A DNA stretch of 64,000 nucleotides from Thermicanus aegyptius DSM 12793 (GTDB taxonomy: Bacteria > Bacillota > Bacilli > Thermicanales > Thermicanaceae). The stretch spans positions 624,085 to 688,084 of the forward strand of contig NZ_KI783301.1 of the NCBI RefSeq assembly GCF_000510645.1, read 5' to 3'. A model generated the notes under the pieces. That model had not been told where the DNA came from and did no database searches. It saw only the letters and a program-made list of their open reading frames with translations. A program made the translations under genes and the position numbers. This document shows, piece by piece, positions 16,369 through 25,778 of this stretch (position 1 is the first letter of the stretch; the number at the start of each line of letters is the position of its first letter).

Positions 16369-17325
16369 TTGCGCTTTACCTTGGACAAAGATGCCATCTT
16401 GCATCATGAACGGACTTATTTTCTCACCGATCTTGTTCCGATCGAAGAGAACTTAGACCTGCTGGAACAGTTTATCAATAAAAATTTTGCCGATCAGGGG
16501 GAGAAGGTGGTTCAGCACGGTAGAGTGGTCGCCCTTCGTTCCACCGACAAAAATCGTCTCTCTTCCGCTTTTAAAGCGGGGATCTACCTCGGCAATTACC
16601 ATGATCTGGACAACCGTGAGCGATTTCTGACCAAAATGGTGAAAGCAGGACATAGTTATGAACCGATCCGCGGAGAGACGATCCTCTTCCTCTTTATCGG
16701 GGTAGGAAAGCCGGTCTATGATCACTTGGTCACCTATAGCGTGGGACGATATACAAGGATTGCCGGAGGGCAGCGCGCCAACCTCCCGTGGGGATATGAA
16801 GTTCCCGTGGAAGCGAAAAACAGGGAGCTTTATCTGGAGATGAACTTGCCCCGGATCCGTCAGGTGATTGAATTTCTGAATAAATCGGAGGAAAACCCGG
16901 TTCCCGAACAGATTCAGGCAATGCGCTCCTCCCTGCCGGTGGGCTATATCATGCCCCCCTTCTTGATGGAGTTTGGGGAGGAGGCTTTGATTAAGAACGT
17001 CTTCCGCCAGCGTCTCTTTGAAAAGGGTGCGCAAGGGGCCACCGTCGATGTGGTCAACGATATGTGGCAATGCGTACTTCAATTGGATCGGGAGAAATGG
17101 GAGACCCTCTATGATTATCATGGGCCGCATATCGTGGGTTGGAAGAAGGCGATGCGGACCCTGCGGGATAAAGGGATGACGCTGGAAGATCTCCTTGAAA
17201 AGGCAGGTTATCCTGTGAAGAGGGAAGGAGAGGTCTCCATCATCCCCCGGGAAATCAACCTCTATCAACTCCTGATGGAAACCGTGGGCAAGCCTCCCCG
17301 TTCCATCTGGGATAAGGAGAAATGA
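16369..17325 (+). CDS. Divergent ThyX-superfamily-like protein linked to XPB
   Basis: About 318 residues, cytoplasmic. The middle contains AGHSYEPIRG, an F-x-F/I strand and DHLVTYSVGRYTRIAGGQRA, which follow the order of flavin-dependent thymidylate synthase (GH-S-E, hydrophobic strand, then RHR-x7-S/S-x-R). The RHR triad is replaced by TYS, so ordinary thymidylate synthase activity is doubtful. A later RSSLP and an Arg-rich FRQRLFEKGAQ also fit the ThyX C-terminal half. TTG at 16369 is seven bases after GGGGGGA. What it does with the XPB helicase is not known to me; the family call is motif-based and tentative. Confidence 0.5.
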   Translation: MRFTLDKDAILHHERTYFLTDLVPIEENLDLLEQFINKNFADQGEKVVQHGRVVALRSTDKNRLSSAFKAGIYLGNYHDLDNRERFLTKMVKAGHSYEPIRGETILFLFIGVGKPVYDHLVTYSVGRYTRIAGGQRANLPWGYEVPVEAKNRELYLEMNLPRIRQVIEFLNKSEENPVPEQIQAMRSSLPVGYIMPPFLMEFGEEALIKNVFRQRLFEKGAQGATVDVVNDMWQCVLQLDREKWETLYDYHGPHIVGWKKAMRTLRDKGMTLEDLLEKAGYPVKREGEVSIIPREINLYQLLMETVGKPPRSIWDKEK

Positions 17326-17376
17326 ACCATCCCTTATACGCGCATCTTGCAGGGCATGGTGAAAGGAGGATAGGAG

Positions 17377-18546
17377 ATGCCATGGATACATAAGATGAAG
17401 ACGGGCCTTCCCCTCATCTTAGGGAAAGCGGGGTTAAGCCTTCTCCTCTTCGCGGTCGCCCTATCTTACGAGGAGGCATCCCCGGAACGCCTTACGTTTC
17501 TTCTTCTCCTGTTTGCGCTCTTCATGGGGTGGGGTTTTGCCCGCCCTTTTTTTCTGCCCCACTTTCTTCTTTTTCTCGTCGACGGAGTAATTCTCTACCT
17601 GATGGAATATGAATCAAAGTATGTGATCAACTACTTTCTCCACTCCCTCTACATCATGGTCTTATTGGAAGCGGGGTTTCTCCTGTCCCGCAAGATGTTT
17701 GATCTCACGTTTCTCCTCTTAGCCCCCCTCTCCATGGCCAAATTCGTTTATCTTCTTCTCCATGAGTGGAATGGGCGGACCATCTCGGAATTTCTCTTTA
17801 ACCTCTTTGCCCTCCTCTTCATGGCGGCCCTCATCCACGCAAAGGAGATCCACCGGGAGGCAATGGCCACCACCCAGGAACTGTATCGGGAACTACTGGA
17901 CACATACAAGAAGTTAAAAGAGGAGAGAAAGCGTGCCGAGGAGGCCGTTCTCCTCAGGGAAAGGACGCGCATCGCCAGGGAGATTCATGACCGGGTAGGA
18001 CATCACCTTACCGGTCTCATCCTTCAGTTGGAGATGTTAAGCCTGGAAGGGGAGCGGAACGAGAAATTGGAACGGATCAAGGAGATGGCCCGCCTAAGCC
18101 TCGCGGAGACCCGCAAAGCGGTGCATGCCCTTTCCGGTGAGGAGAAGCGGGGGATGAAAGGGATTCTGGAATTCATCGAACGTTTCCGGAGACTTCACCC
18201 GGTGAGCATTAAACTGAACCTCTCCGATGCGATCGACCAGGTTCTCCTCACGCCCGAACAGAGCCTCGTCCTTTTTCGCCTCCTCCAGGAATCCCTCACC
18301 AATGCCACAAAACACTCCAAAGGAGAAGAGGTGACGATCACCCTGCTTCATGGGGAGGGGAACCGCCTCCATTTTCATATCAAAAATGCGCTCCTTAACG
18401 AGGGGGAGATTCGGGAGGGGTTTGGGCTATCTGCCATGCGGGAGCGGGTCGAAGAAGCGGGAGGGAGGTTCTCCTATTTTGCCGATGGAGGATACTTCCA
18501 TGTAGAAGGGTTTCTCCCCCTTCGGCAGCTTTCGGAAGAAGAATGA
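17377..18546 (+). CDS. Sensor histidine kinase, DesK/LnrJ-like (HisKA_3)
   Basis: 389 residues: roughly six N-terminal membrane segments with almost no extracellular loop, a coiled linker (TYKKLKEERKRAEEAVLL), a HisKA_3 dimerisation domain with phospho-acceptor His in AREIHDRVGHHLTGL, and an ATPase domain with N box QESLTNATKHS and G box GFGLSAMRERV. It starts a co-oriented set of six genes (kinase, response regulator, lipoprotein, ABC ATPase, two permeases) with the order of Bacillus lnrJKLMN. It probably senses a membrane-active compound at the bilayer, as intramembrane-sensing kinases do. AAAGGAGGA precedes the ATG. Confidence 0.88.
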   Translation: MPWIHKMKTGLPLILGKAGLSLLLFAVALSYEEASPERLTFLLLLFALFMGWGFARPFFLPHFLLFLVDGVILYLMEYESKYVINYFLHSLYIMVLLEAGFLLSRKMFDLTFLLLAPLSMAKFVYLLLHEWNGRTISEFLFNLFALLFMAALIHAKEIHREAMATTQELYRELLDTYKKLKEERKRAEEAVLLRERTRIAREIHDRVGHHLTGLILQLEMLSLEGERNEKLERIKEMARLSLAETRKAVHALSGEEKRGMKGILEFIERFRRLHPVSIKLNLSDAIDQVLLTPEQSLVLFRLLQESLTNATKHSKGEEVTITLLHGEGNRLHFHIKNALLNEGEIREGFGLSAMRERVEEAGGRFSYFADGGYFHVEGFLPLRQLSEEE

Positions 18547-18677
18547 GAAGATGAGAGGATACGGGAGAAGATTGAACCGGCGGAGAAAAGATGCGGGAAT
18601 AGATATAAATAAAAAATATAAAAAAAATTGAACGAGACGGAGATTGTCTGGAGGATGCTTTTGGAGGGAGATGAAGG

Positions 18678-19322
18678 ATGATTCGTATCATCATTGCCGA
18701 GGATCAAGCGATCGTGCGCCAAGGACTGGCCGCGCTACTTTCCCGCATGGAAGGGATCCGGGTGGTGGGGGAAGCGGCGAATGGGCGGGAGGCGGTGGAG
18801 GCTTGCCGTCTCCACCGGCCTGATCTCGTTTTAATGGATGTGCAGATGCCGGTCTTAAACGGAGTGGAGGCCACTCTTCAGATCAAGAAGGAATTTCCTG
18901 CGATCCAGGTTCTGATCCTCACCACCTTTGACGAGGATGAGTACCTCTTTGACGCATTGCAAAATGGGGCCTCCGGCTATCTCCTCAAAGATGCGACGCC
19001 GGAAAAAATCGCAGAAGCCATCCGGGAAGTGATGAAGGGTGGGGCCTTCATCGCCCCCCCTGTGGCCAAGAAGGTGGTGGCCCGGCTTAAAGGGGGAATG
19101 AAGAGCAGTAAGGGAAAATGGAAGCAGCTTTCCTCATTGACGGATCGGGAACTGGAGATCATCCGCCTCATCGGGGAAGGGAAGAGCAATAGAGAGATTG
19201 CGGAAACCCTCTTCCTAACCCAAGGAACGGTGAAAAATTATATTAGCGGAATTCTGCAAAAATTAGAATTACGGGATCGGACCCAGATTGCGATTTTCGC
19301 CCTGCGCAACGATCTGGTTTAG
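18678..19322 (+). CDS. NarL/LuxR-type response regulator
   Basis: 214 residues: receiver domain with acidic pocket in IIAEDQ, phospho-acceptor Asp in LVLMDVQMPVLNG and Lys in LLKDATP, followed by a LuxR-type HTH (LTDRELEIIRLIGEGKSNREIAE). Cognate partner of the kinase encoded 131 bases upstream, and the likely activator of the downstream exporter. GGAGGGAGATGAAGG precedes the ATG. Confidence 0.93.
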   Translation: MIRIIIAEDQAIVRQGLAALLSRMEGIRVVGEAANGREAVEACRLHRPDLVLMDVQMPVLNGVEATLQIKKEFPAIQVLILTTFDEDEYLFDALQNGASGYLLKDATPEKIAEAIREVMKGGAFIAPPVAKKVVARLKGGMKSSKGKWKQLSSLTDRELEIIRLIGEGKSNREIAETLFLTQGTVKNYISGILQKLELRDRTQIAIFALRNDLV

Positions 19323-19447
19323 AAGAAAATATGACCAAAGTCACGGATCACCGCTTCAGATCCTGACGAAAGGCACCTTACACCTCCGCCGCCGTATGGT
19401 ACGCTATATGCGTAGAACGCATCGAAAGAAGAATGAAGGATGGAAAG

Positions 19448-20419
19448 ATGAAAATGAGGGCAAAAAGAAGATCGATGCTTTTATCGGTCCTGCTCTTCGC
19501 CTTGCTTCTCCTTTCCGCCTGCGGGACGGATCCCAACCAGGCGATGTTTCAGGCCGAAAAAAAGACATTCTCCGTCGGCACTGGGAAAATGGATCTTCTG
19601 CTCAAAATGAAGGGGAAGATCAAAGTGTCGGAGGCGAACGGGGAAAAAGAGGTGGATTGGCCGATACCGGAGGTGGAAGCGAAGGTTCAATATGATGCGG
19701 GAAAGGGCTTATCTCTGACCCAATACCGCCTCATGTTCAATGAGATCGGGATGGAAGGGAAGATATACCAAAATAGGGGACTCCTCTATCTCGTATCTCC
19801 CCTCTTCCCCAAAATACTGGTCCTAAACGGTGCGGAATCGATCCGGGCATCATCTGTATCTCCGCCTGCTCCGCCGATATCCGAAGAGTCGATTGAGAAA
19901 TTGAAGGAACGGTGGCTATCCCTCCTGCAGGAGGAAGAAGCGGCGCGCCTCGGAGACCTCCTCCTTGATACCCCGGATGGGAAAGTAAAGGCGAAGAAGT
20001 ATCAGATCTACTTAACTTCCGGGAATCTGCACTCCTTATTGACGGACAGCCTTGCCATCGTTCGCCGGGACGAGACCTTTCGCAAACAGATGGAGGAATA
20101 TGTAAAAGAATATCGTGCGGAGGGAGCGCCTTTAAGCGCGGATCAAGCCTTTGATAAGATGAATGAGCTCCTTCAAAATCTCGAGATCGGTCCCCTTAGC
20201 TATTACGCCTATATTGACCGGGACGGCTATGTGATCAAGGAAAATCTGGAAGTGGCCATCGATCAAATGACCCTATCCTTTGACCTTTCCCGATGGGATT
20301 TGGGAAAGTCCGTCGAAATCAACATGCCGGAAGTAACGGAAGAGAACGCGCAATCACTCGAAGCGTTTTTGCGCGGGATTGGAGCTTCCGAAGTGCCGAT
20401 ACCAAAGATCGGGAAGTAA
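19448..20419 (+). CDS. Lipoprotein of unknown family in the exporter cluster
   Basis: About 323 residues. A positively charged N-terminus (MKMRAKRR) leads into a hydrophobic stretch and the lipobox LSAC, so it should be anchored on the outer face of the membrane. The mature part alternates beta-like segments with a helical middle and resembles LppX/LprG or DUF-type lipoproteins only in general form; I recognise no family. It lies between the response regulator and the ABC ATPase, where lnr operons have no gene, so it may be an accessory ligand-binding or immunity protein. Start chosen by AAGGATGG upstream. Confidence 0.7.
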   Translation: MKMRAKRRSMLLSVLLFALLLLSACGTDPNQAMFQAEKKTFSVGTGKMDLLLKMKGKIKVSEANGEKEVDWPIPEVEAKVQYDAGKGLSLTQYRLMFNEIGMEGKIYQNRGLLYLVSPLFPKILVLNGAESIRASSVSPPAPPISEESIEKLKERWLSLLQEEEAARLGDLLLDTPDGKVKAKKYQIYLTSGNLHSLLTDSLAIVRRDETFRKQMEEYVKEYRAEGAPLSADQAFDKMNELLQNLEIGPLSYYAYIDRDGYVIKENLEVAIDQMTLSFDLSRWDLGKSVEINMPEVTEENAQSLEAFLRGIGASEVPIPKIGK

Positions 20420-20500
20420 GGTCGGATCAGAGGATAGATTCTCATGGTGACGGATGGTTCCATTTGTAAAAAGGACGAGAGAAGCAGAAAGGGAGGATCC

Positions 20501-21439
20501 ATGATGGAGGTATTGGAAGGAAGAGATTTGGTGAAGCGGTACCCGAACACGGTAGCCGTCGACGGGGTTCACTTTCGGCTGCGAAAGGGGGAGATCCTGG
20601 GTCTCCTCGGACCGAACGGTGCCGGGAAGTCCACCATGATCGGCATGCTTTCTACCCTTATTCCCCCCAGCGAAGGAGAGATCCTTCTGGACGGGGCAGA
20701 TGTGCTGAAGAATCCGAAGATACTGCGGAACAGATTAGGGGTGGTCCCCCAGGAGATTGCCCTTTACCCCGATCTTACCGGAGAAGAGAATCTGCTCTTC
20801 TTTGGCCGGGTGTATGGGTTAAAGGGAAAGGCATTACGCCGCAGGGTGGAGGAAGTTTTGGAGATCATCAACCTTACGGACAGGGCAAAGGAGAGGGTCG
20901 GCCGCTATTCGGGGGGAATGAAGCGGCGGATCAACATCGGCTCCGCCCTCCTCCACCGGCCGGAAATCCTCTTCATGGATGAACCGACGGTGGGGATTGA
21001 TCCCCAGTCCCGCCGCTTAATTCTGGATACCATTAAAGACTTAAACCGGGAAGGGCTCACCATCCTCTACACCAGTCACTACATGGAGGAGGTCGATTTC
21101 CTGTGCGACCGCATCTACATCATGGATCACGGGAAGATCATCGCCGATGGGACGAAAGAGGAATTGATCGCGAGAATCTCTAACGAAGAGACGATCGAAC
21201 TCTCCTTTGAACGGAATGGAAAAGAGCTCCTCCATGCCCTCGAAGGACTTCCGGGCGTTCACGTGGTTCACCGGAGAGGAGAGAAAATTGAGATCATCGT
21301 GGGGAAAGGGATGGAACCATTGGGAAAGATCGTTCACCTCGCCGAAAATTCCAATACCTCTCTCCTCTCCGTCGAAGTGAAAAAACCCACCTTGGAAGAT
21401 CTCTTCCTGCATCTCACCGGACGCGGGCTGAGGGAGTAA
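20501..21439 (+). CDS. ABC-2 exporter ATPase (LnrL/DrrA-like)
   Basis: 312 residues with all ABC motifs: Walker A GPNGAGKST, Q-loop VPQEIAL, signature YSGGMKRR, Walker B ILFMDEPTVGID and a switch His in TSHYMEE, plus the C-terminal extension found in DrrA-type proteins. It powers the two permeases that follow 11 and 2 bases apart. The ATG at 20501 follows GGGAGGATCC. Drug or antimicrobial export, by analogy with linearmycin resistance, is inferred from gene order; the substrate is unknown. Confidence 0.9.
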   Translation: MMEVLEGRDLVKRYPNTVAVDGVHFRLRKGEILGLLGPNGAGKSTMIGMLSTLIPPSEGEILLDGADVLKNPKILRNRLGVVPQEIALYPDLTGEENLLFFGRVYGLKGKALRRRVEEVLEIINLTDRAKERVGRYSGGMKRRINIGSALLHRPEILFMDEPTVGIDPQSRRLILDTIKDLNREGLTILYTSHYMEEVDFLCDRIYIMDHGKIIADGTKEELIARISNEETIELSFERNGKELLHALEGLPGVHVVHRRGEKIEIIVGKGMEPLGKIVHLAENSNTSLLSVEVKKPTLEDLFLHLTGRGLRE

Positions 21440-21450
21440 GGGGGGAAAAG

Positions 21451-22788
21451 ATGATTTGGCAGATGACGATAAAAGATGTAAAACGGATGATCCGGGACAA
21501 AAAGGCGCTCCTCATCACCCTCCTCATGCCGATCGTGCTCATCGCCATCCTCGGCTTTTCGGTCGGTTCCTTCATGCAGGGGGAGAGCACGTTAAGCCCG
21601 GCACAAGTGGCGGTGGTCAATGAAGATGACATCAACCGGGATCTGGAAAAGTTGAAGAGCGTTCTCACCGCCTCCCCCTTCGCTCGGGGGATCGGTGAAA
21701 GGGAGATGGGAGAGATTCTCGAGAAACTGAGTTCCTTTCATCCGGCCGAGGTGCTGACGGAGAGAGTCTTAAAAGACGAGAAAATCGCATCCTGGATATC
21801 GGTTGAAACGATGGGAAAAGAGGAGGCGTTCCGCCGGCTGAAAGAAGGAAAGGTGACGGCGGTGATCCTGATCCCGGAAGGTTTTGCTTACCGCTATTGG
21901 CTGAGTTCCCTGCTCCCTGTGATAAGCCCCTCCACCGTCGAAGTGTGGCAGGATCCCGACCAGGAGATCCGGGCCGGAATCGTTGAAGGCATCGTGAGAG
22001 CCTATACGGACACCCTCTCGGCGGGGATTCTGGCGAAAAATGTATTTCAGGAAGCGGCTGTGGAGATGAACCGAGGGGATAAGGCCTATTCCCAGATAGA
22101 AACCTTGCTCACCTCCGTGGGGAAGGGGGAGGGGAAAGAGTTTGAAGTTCATTTTCGCTCCATCGCCGTGGAAGGAAAGAAGAGCATCTCGGGGTTTCAG
22201 TATTATGCCGCCGCCATGAGCGCCATGTTTATCCTCTTTACCGCCTCCTATGGCGCCGAATATTTCATTCAGGAAAGCCGGTTTCATACCTATGAGCGGA
22301 TCCTCTTATCCGGCAGGGGGAGAGGAGTTCTCTACGCAGGCAGATTTCTCTCCACCTCCCTTTTTTCTCTATTGCAGATGATCCTTCTTCTCCTCTTCTC
22401 CCGTTTTCTCTTCGGGGTAAACTGGGGAGACCCTGTTGCACTTTTCCCTCTCCTGCTCTTCGTCTCCCTGGGCGTCGGCGGATTAAGCCTTCTTTTATCC
22501 GCGATCAACCATGTGGCGGGAAACGAGAAAGGCTCGGAGATCTTCAGCGGTTTTATCACCCAGATCATGGCCCTGGCCGGGGGGAGCTTCATTCCTGTCG
22601 CGTACTTGCCGGATGGTTTGCGGCTTCTGGGGGATTTCACCATCAACGGTGCCGCCCTACAAGGATTTGTAAAAGTGATGCAGGGATATTCTCTTTCGGA
22701 GATCTTGCCGGTCTTTGCCAATCTCTTTATCATGACGCTTCTGTTTATGGCCGCGGCGCTCGCCATCAGCCGCCTAAAGGAGGTGTAA
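21451..22788 (+). CDS. ABC-2 type permease 1 (LnrM-like)
   Basis: 445 residues with the ABC-2 layout: one N-terminal membrane helix (about residues 18-38), a large extracytoplasmic domain to about residue 240, and five or six closely packed membrane helices at the C-terminus. It is translated 11 bases after the ATPase stop, from GGGGGG upstream of ATG, and pairs with the second permease as a heterodimer. Confidence 0.88.
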   Translation: MIWQMTIKDVKRMIRDKKALLITLLMPIVLIAILGFSVGSFMQGESTLSPAQVAVVNEDDINRDLEKLKSVLTASPFARGIGEREMGEILEKLSSFHPAEVLTERVLKDEKIASWISVETMGKEEAFRRLKEGKVTAVILIPEGFAYRYWLSSLLPVISPSTVEVWQDPDQEIRAGIVEGIVRAYTDTLSAGILAKNVFQEAAVEMNRGDKAYSQIETLLTSVGKGEGKEFEVHFRSIAVEGKKSISGFQYYAAAMSAMFILFTASYGAEYFIQESRFHTYERILLSGRGRGVLYAGRFLSTSLFSLLQMILLLLFSRFLFGVNWGDPVALFPLLLFVSLGVGGLSLLLSAINHVAGNEKGSEIFSGFITQIMALAGGSFIPVAYLPDGLRLLGDFTINGAALQGFVKVMQGYSLSEILPVFANLFIMTLLFMAAALAISRLKEV

Positions 22789-22790
22789 GG

Positions 22791-23969
22791 ATGGGAACCA
22801 TATTATGGCAGAGAGGAGTTGGGCTTCTCCGCAACAGCAGGATGTTTCTCCTCATGCTTCTTCTCCCCCTTCTATTTACCTTTGCCTTCAGCAACATGGG
22901 GACGGCAAGCAAAATCTCCATCCCCCTCTATGATGAAGAGGGCAGCCTGTTGTCGCAAAAGGCGGTTTCTTATCTCAACCGTTCTAGCTCTTATCAATTC
23001 GTGCCCGTTTCCCTCGAGAAGTTAAAGTTGGAGGTGGCCGAGGGGAGGGCGGAAGCGGGCATCATCATTCCAAAGGGCTTTTCGGAGGAAATGGCATCGG
23101 GCAATGTGGAGATCCAAATGGTGAAGAGCAAGGATTCCACCATTATTCCATCCCTGCAAGGGGTGATCCAAGCAAGCCTCATTAAGATGCATACCGAACA
23201 GGCCGGGGTGAGGGCGATCCTTCGTTCCTTAACTCAACTTGGGCTCGATGCGAATCGGCCCCAGGTGACCACCCGGGTGGAGGAACTTCTGGCCGAACGC
23301 CGGAAGGAGACTTTACCCGTCTCCACCGCAGGAAAGACGGCAGAAGGGAGCAAAGCCTTCCGCTATGATCCGAAGCTTCAATCCTCATTGGGCTTTATGC
23401 TCTTCTTCGTCATCTACTCCATCATCTTTTCCCTCTCGGAGATGCTGAATGACAGGCGACAGGGGATCTGGGATCGCCTCCTCATCTCACCCCTTCGAAA
23501 AAGAGAGATCTACCTGGGCAATTTCCTTTACAGTTTTATGGTGGGATATGGGCAGCTTCTCATCCTCCTGGGCGCGAGTCGGCTTCTCTTCGGAGTCAAC
23601 TGGGGCGAGGGATGGGGGCCGATTCTCTTTCTCCTCGCGATCTATACCGTAACCATCGCAGCCTTTGGAATGCTCCTCTCCGGTTTCGTGAAGAACACGC
23701 AGCAGCTTAATGCCGTCGTCCCCATCTTTGCCGTCAGTTTTGCCATGTTGGGAGGCGCCTTTTGGCCGCTGGAGGTGGTTACCTCCCCGTGGCTAATCAC
23801 CGTCGCGAAAGGCATTCCCCTTTACTACCCCATGAGCGCCATCAAGGAGATCCTTCTCAATCAGCAGGGATGGAATGTGGTTTGGCTGCCGACCGCCGTC
23901 CTCCTTCTCATGGCCGTTCTCTTTATGGGGATTGGGGTCCACCTTTTTGAAAGGAAAGGGGTAGAGTAA
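22791..23969 (+). CDS. ABC-2 type permease 2 (LnrN-like)
   Basis: 392 residues with the same architecture as the previous permease: an N-terminal helix, an external domain to about residue 195, then a C-terminal membrane domain containing the GGAFWPLE-type ABC-2 loop. It begins two bases after the previous stop, behind AAAGGAGGTG, indicating translational coupling. Last gene of the lnr-like set, which is followed by a convergent MFS gene five bases away. Confidence 0.88.
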   Translation: MGTILWQRGVGLLRNSRMFLLMLLLPLLFTFAFSNMGTASKISIPLYDEEGSLLSQKAVSYLNRSSSYQFVPVSLEKLKLEVAEGRAEAGIIIPKGFSEEMASGNVEIQMVKSKDSTIIPSLQGVIQASLIKMHTEQAGVRAILRSLTQLGLDANRPQVTTRVEELLAERRKETLPVSTAGKTAEGSKAFRYDPKLQSSLGFMLFFVIYSIIFSLSEMLNDRRQGIWDRLLISPLRKREIYLGNFLYSFMVGYGQLLILLGASRLLFGVNWGEGWGPILFLLAIYTVTIAAFGMLLSGFVKNTQQLNAVVPIFAVSFAMLGGAFWPLEVVTSPWLITVAKGIPLYYPMSAIKEILLNQQGWNVVWLPTAVLLLMAVLFMGIGVHLFERKGVE

Positions 23970-23974
23970 AGAGA

Positions 23975-25216
23975 TTAATCATGTGAGGTTTGGGCGATCT
24001 CCTCTACTTTGGGTTGTTTTGGCATGGATGATATTCCCATGCCGATTAACCCGCACAGGAATAACAACAACCCCCCCATGGCGTAGAGCGCTCTGGCTCC
24101 GAAAGAATCGGCAAGGAATCCGATCCCACCGTAGGTAAAGGGGATGGCCATATTAAAGAGAATCGAACTAAAGCTATTTACTCTCCCTCTCATGTGGGAT
24201 GGAGTGAGGGTTTGTAATAATGTTCCCATGGGGAGGCTCGCCACCATCACACCGATTCCGAGGAGAAAATTGCCCGCATAGGCGATCAAAGGCCAGGGGG
24301 CGATGGAGACGAGGATCATCCCCATTCCCTCCATCCCTAATCCCACGACGAACCATAAACCAATCCTTTTTATGGATAGCGTTCCGGTGAGGAATCCTCC
24401 GAGGATTAGGCCTAAAGCGATGGCAGAGTCAAACATGCCTAACACGTCGGCATTCGCATGCAATTCCTTTTGGATGAACATGGGCGGGAGAACGTTTGTG
24501 GGCCCAAGGGCGATATTGCTGATCGTTCCGATCAGAATGAGGGCGAATAAAAACCTTTGATTTACAATCCACATGATCCCTTCTTTCACATCTCCCCAAA
24601 GGCTATTCCCTTGATTTGTTACCGAATCTTGTGTATAGGGGATGTATTTCGCAAATTGTACAAATAGCGCTGAGAGTAAAAAAGTAAGACTGTTAAATAA
24701 AACTGAAACGGCCGGTCCGACCCAAGCCACCACCACACCTCCGGTAATCATTCCGACAAATCTGCTCATCTGCATGGATGTGGCCAAGATAGAGTTGGCA
24801 GTAAGCAATTGATTCTCTTCCACAAGGACAGGGATCCATGCCCCTTTCGCCGCTGAGAATAAGACTTGATTGATCGACATGAGGACGGTGATGACATAAA
24901 TTTGCCAGATATCGAAAGAACCGGTCCAAATCAAGACTGCGAAGATTCCGGTGATGAGGGCTCTCACGAAATCGGTGATTTGCATCATCCTTTTCCGATT
25001 GAAACGATCTGCAAATGCTCCCAGGAACAAACCGAATAAAACTTCAGGTAAAAACCCTGCGATCAAGACTAAACCCGATTGCAGCGCCGACTTCGTTTGG
25101 TCGAAAACCAACCAAGCCATTGCAAGATCGTAAAACAGATCCCCAAAATAAGAAATGGTTTGTCCGAGCCATACATTCCGAAAGTCCCTATTCTGTTTGA
25201 GGAGGAGAATCGGCAT
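23975..25216 (-). CDS. MFS efflux transporter (MFS_3, macrolide-efflux-like)
   Basis: About 413 residues with 12 predicted membrane segments and the MFS_3 signature loop GAFADRFNRKRMMQITD between helices 2 and 3. This group includes Mef-type macrolide pumps and EntS-like exporters; the substrate cannot be read from sequence. ATG at 25216 has GTGAGGA upstream; a GTG five codons earlier is possible. The promoter lies about 310 bases upstream, leaving a long leader that holds what looks like the tail of a small broken gene. Confidence 0.85.
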   Translation of the reverse strand: MPILLLKQNRDFRNVWLGQTISYFGDLFYDLAMAWLVFDQTKSALQSGLVLIAGFLPEVLFGLFLGAFADRFNRKRMMQITDFVRALITGIFAVLIWTGSFDIWQIYVITVLMSINQVLFSAAKGAWIPVLVEENQLLTANSILATSMQMSRFVGMITGGVVVAWVGPAVSVLFNSLTFLLSALFVQFAKYIPYTQDSVTNQGNSLWGDVKEGIMWIVNQRFLFALILIGTISNIALGPTNVLPPMFIQKELHANADVLGMFDSAIALGLILGGFLTGTLSIKRIGLWFVVGLGMEGMGMILVSIAPWPLIAYAGNFLLGIGVMVASLPMGTLLQTLTPSHMRGRVNSFSSILFNMAIPFTYGGIGFLADSFGARALYAMGGLLLFLCGLIGMGISSMPKQPKVEEIAQTSHD

Positions 25217-25379
25217 TTCGTTGTTCCTCACTTTGCTTACTTTGTTTGACGTTTTTCATCCAATCTGCGATCTGAAGAGAATGATCATCATAGGTCTGTC
25301 TTAGCGAGGAGATAACGTTTTATTACCTTTCAATGAAACGGTTTTGATTCAATTTCCATTTCTCTTCGATTTTCTTCAT
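25188..25379 (-). pseudogene. Possible C-terminal remnant of a small regulator upstream of the MFS gene
   Basis: One frame reads an 18-residue stretch (MKKIEEKWKLNQNRFIER), two adjacent stop codons (TAATAA), then 42 residues in the same frame including RQTYDDHSLQIADWMKNV, and ends inside the MFS gene with a ~29-base overlap. The amino-acid make-up looks protein-like, and the overlap is operon-like, as expected for an ArsR-type regulator preceding an MFS_3 pump. No N-terminal part is recognisable. It may equally be chance. Confidence 0.25.
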
Positions 25380-25528
25380 TTCGGTTTAGTGGATAACCGG
25401 CTTTTCTCTTTTATGCGATCGATTTAAGTTCCACTTTCAAAGAGAATCCGCTTGCCTTACGCAGTAGGCTGTTGAGAAAAAGGAACAGTGCTATTTTTTA
25501 CCGGCTTTTCTGATTTATTTTCAATTGT

Positions 25529-25557
25529 AGGATAATAGCAAAACGGTGTAATGTCAA
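25529..25557 (-). promoter_or_regulatory. Promoter of the MFS gene
   Basis: On the minus strand: TTGACA, 17 bases, TATCCT. Upstream of it are two copies of TTTTCTAACA (plus-strand 25594-25603 and 25617-25626), 23 bases apart, which may be regulator sites. Confidence 0.65.
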
Positions 25558-25778
25558 TAGAATTCTAAAAAATATCTATGATTCTGACAGATATTTTCTA
25601 ACAATTATTCAACCAATTTTCTAACATCATTCTTACTCGATCAGTCTTTGACCGGTTTGACCAATTCCAGATGCGTGAAATTGTTCAAGCCCCTTTCTTC
25701 TATTTATCAACATGGTGTGTTTTCTTTCCTCCTGTTCATGGAGGGTTGGCAACCACGGCAAAAAAATTTTTTCCCCTA

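Noticed and set aside
15621..16397. A 258-codon frame antisense to the XPB helicase
   Set aside because: Opposite a gene with complete helicase motifs; no start signal of its own.
16453..17391. A 312-codon frame antisense to the ThyX-like gene
   Set aside because: The sense strand has the ribosome site, operon spacing and ThyX-like motifs; the antisense frame has none.
19288..19695. A 135-codon plus-strand frame overlapping the lipoprotein start
   Set aside because: The lipoprotein frame has a signal peptide and ribosome site; this one has an Arg/Gly-rich composition typical of an out-of-frame shadow.
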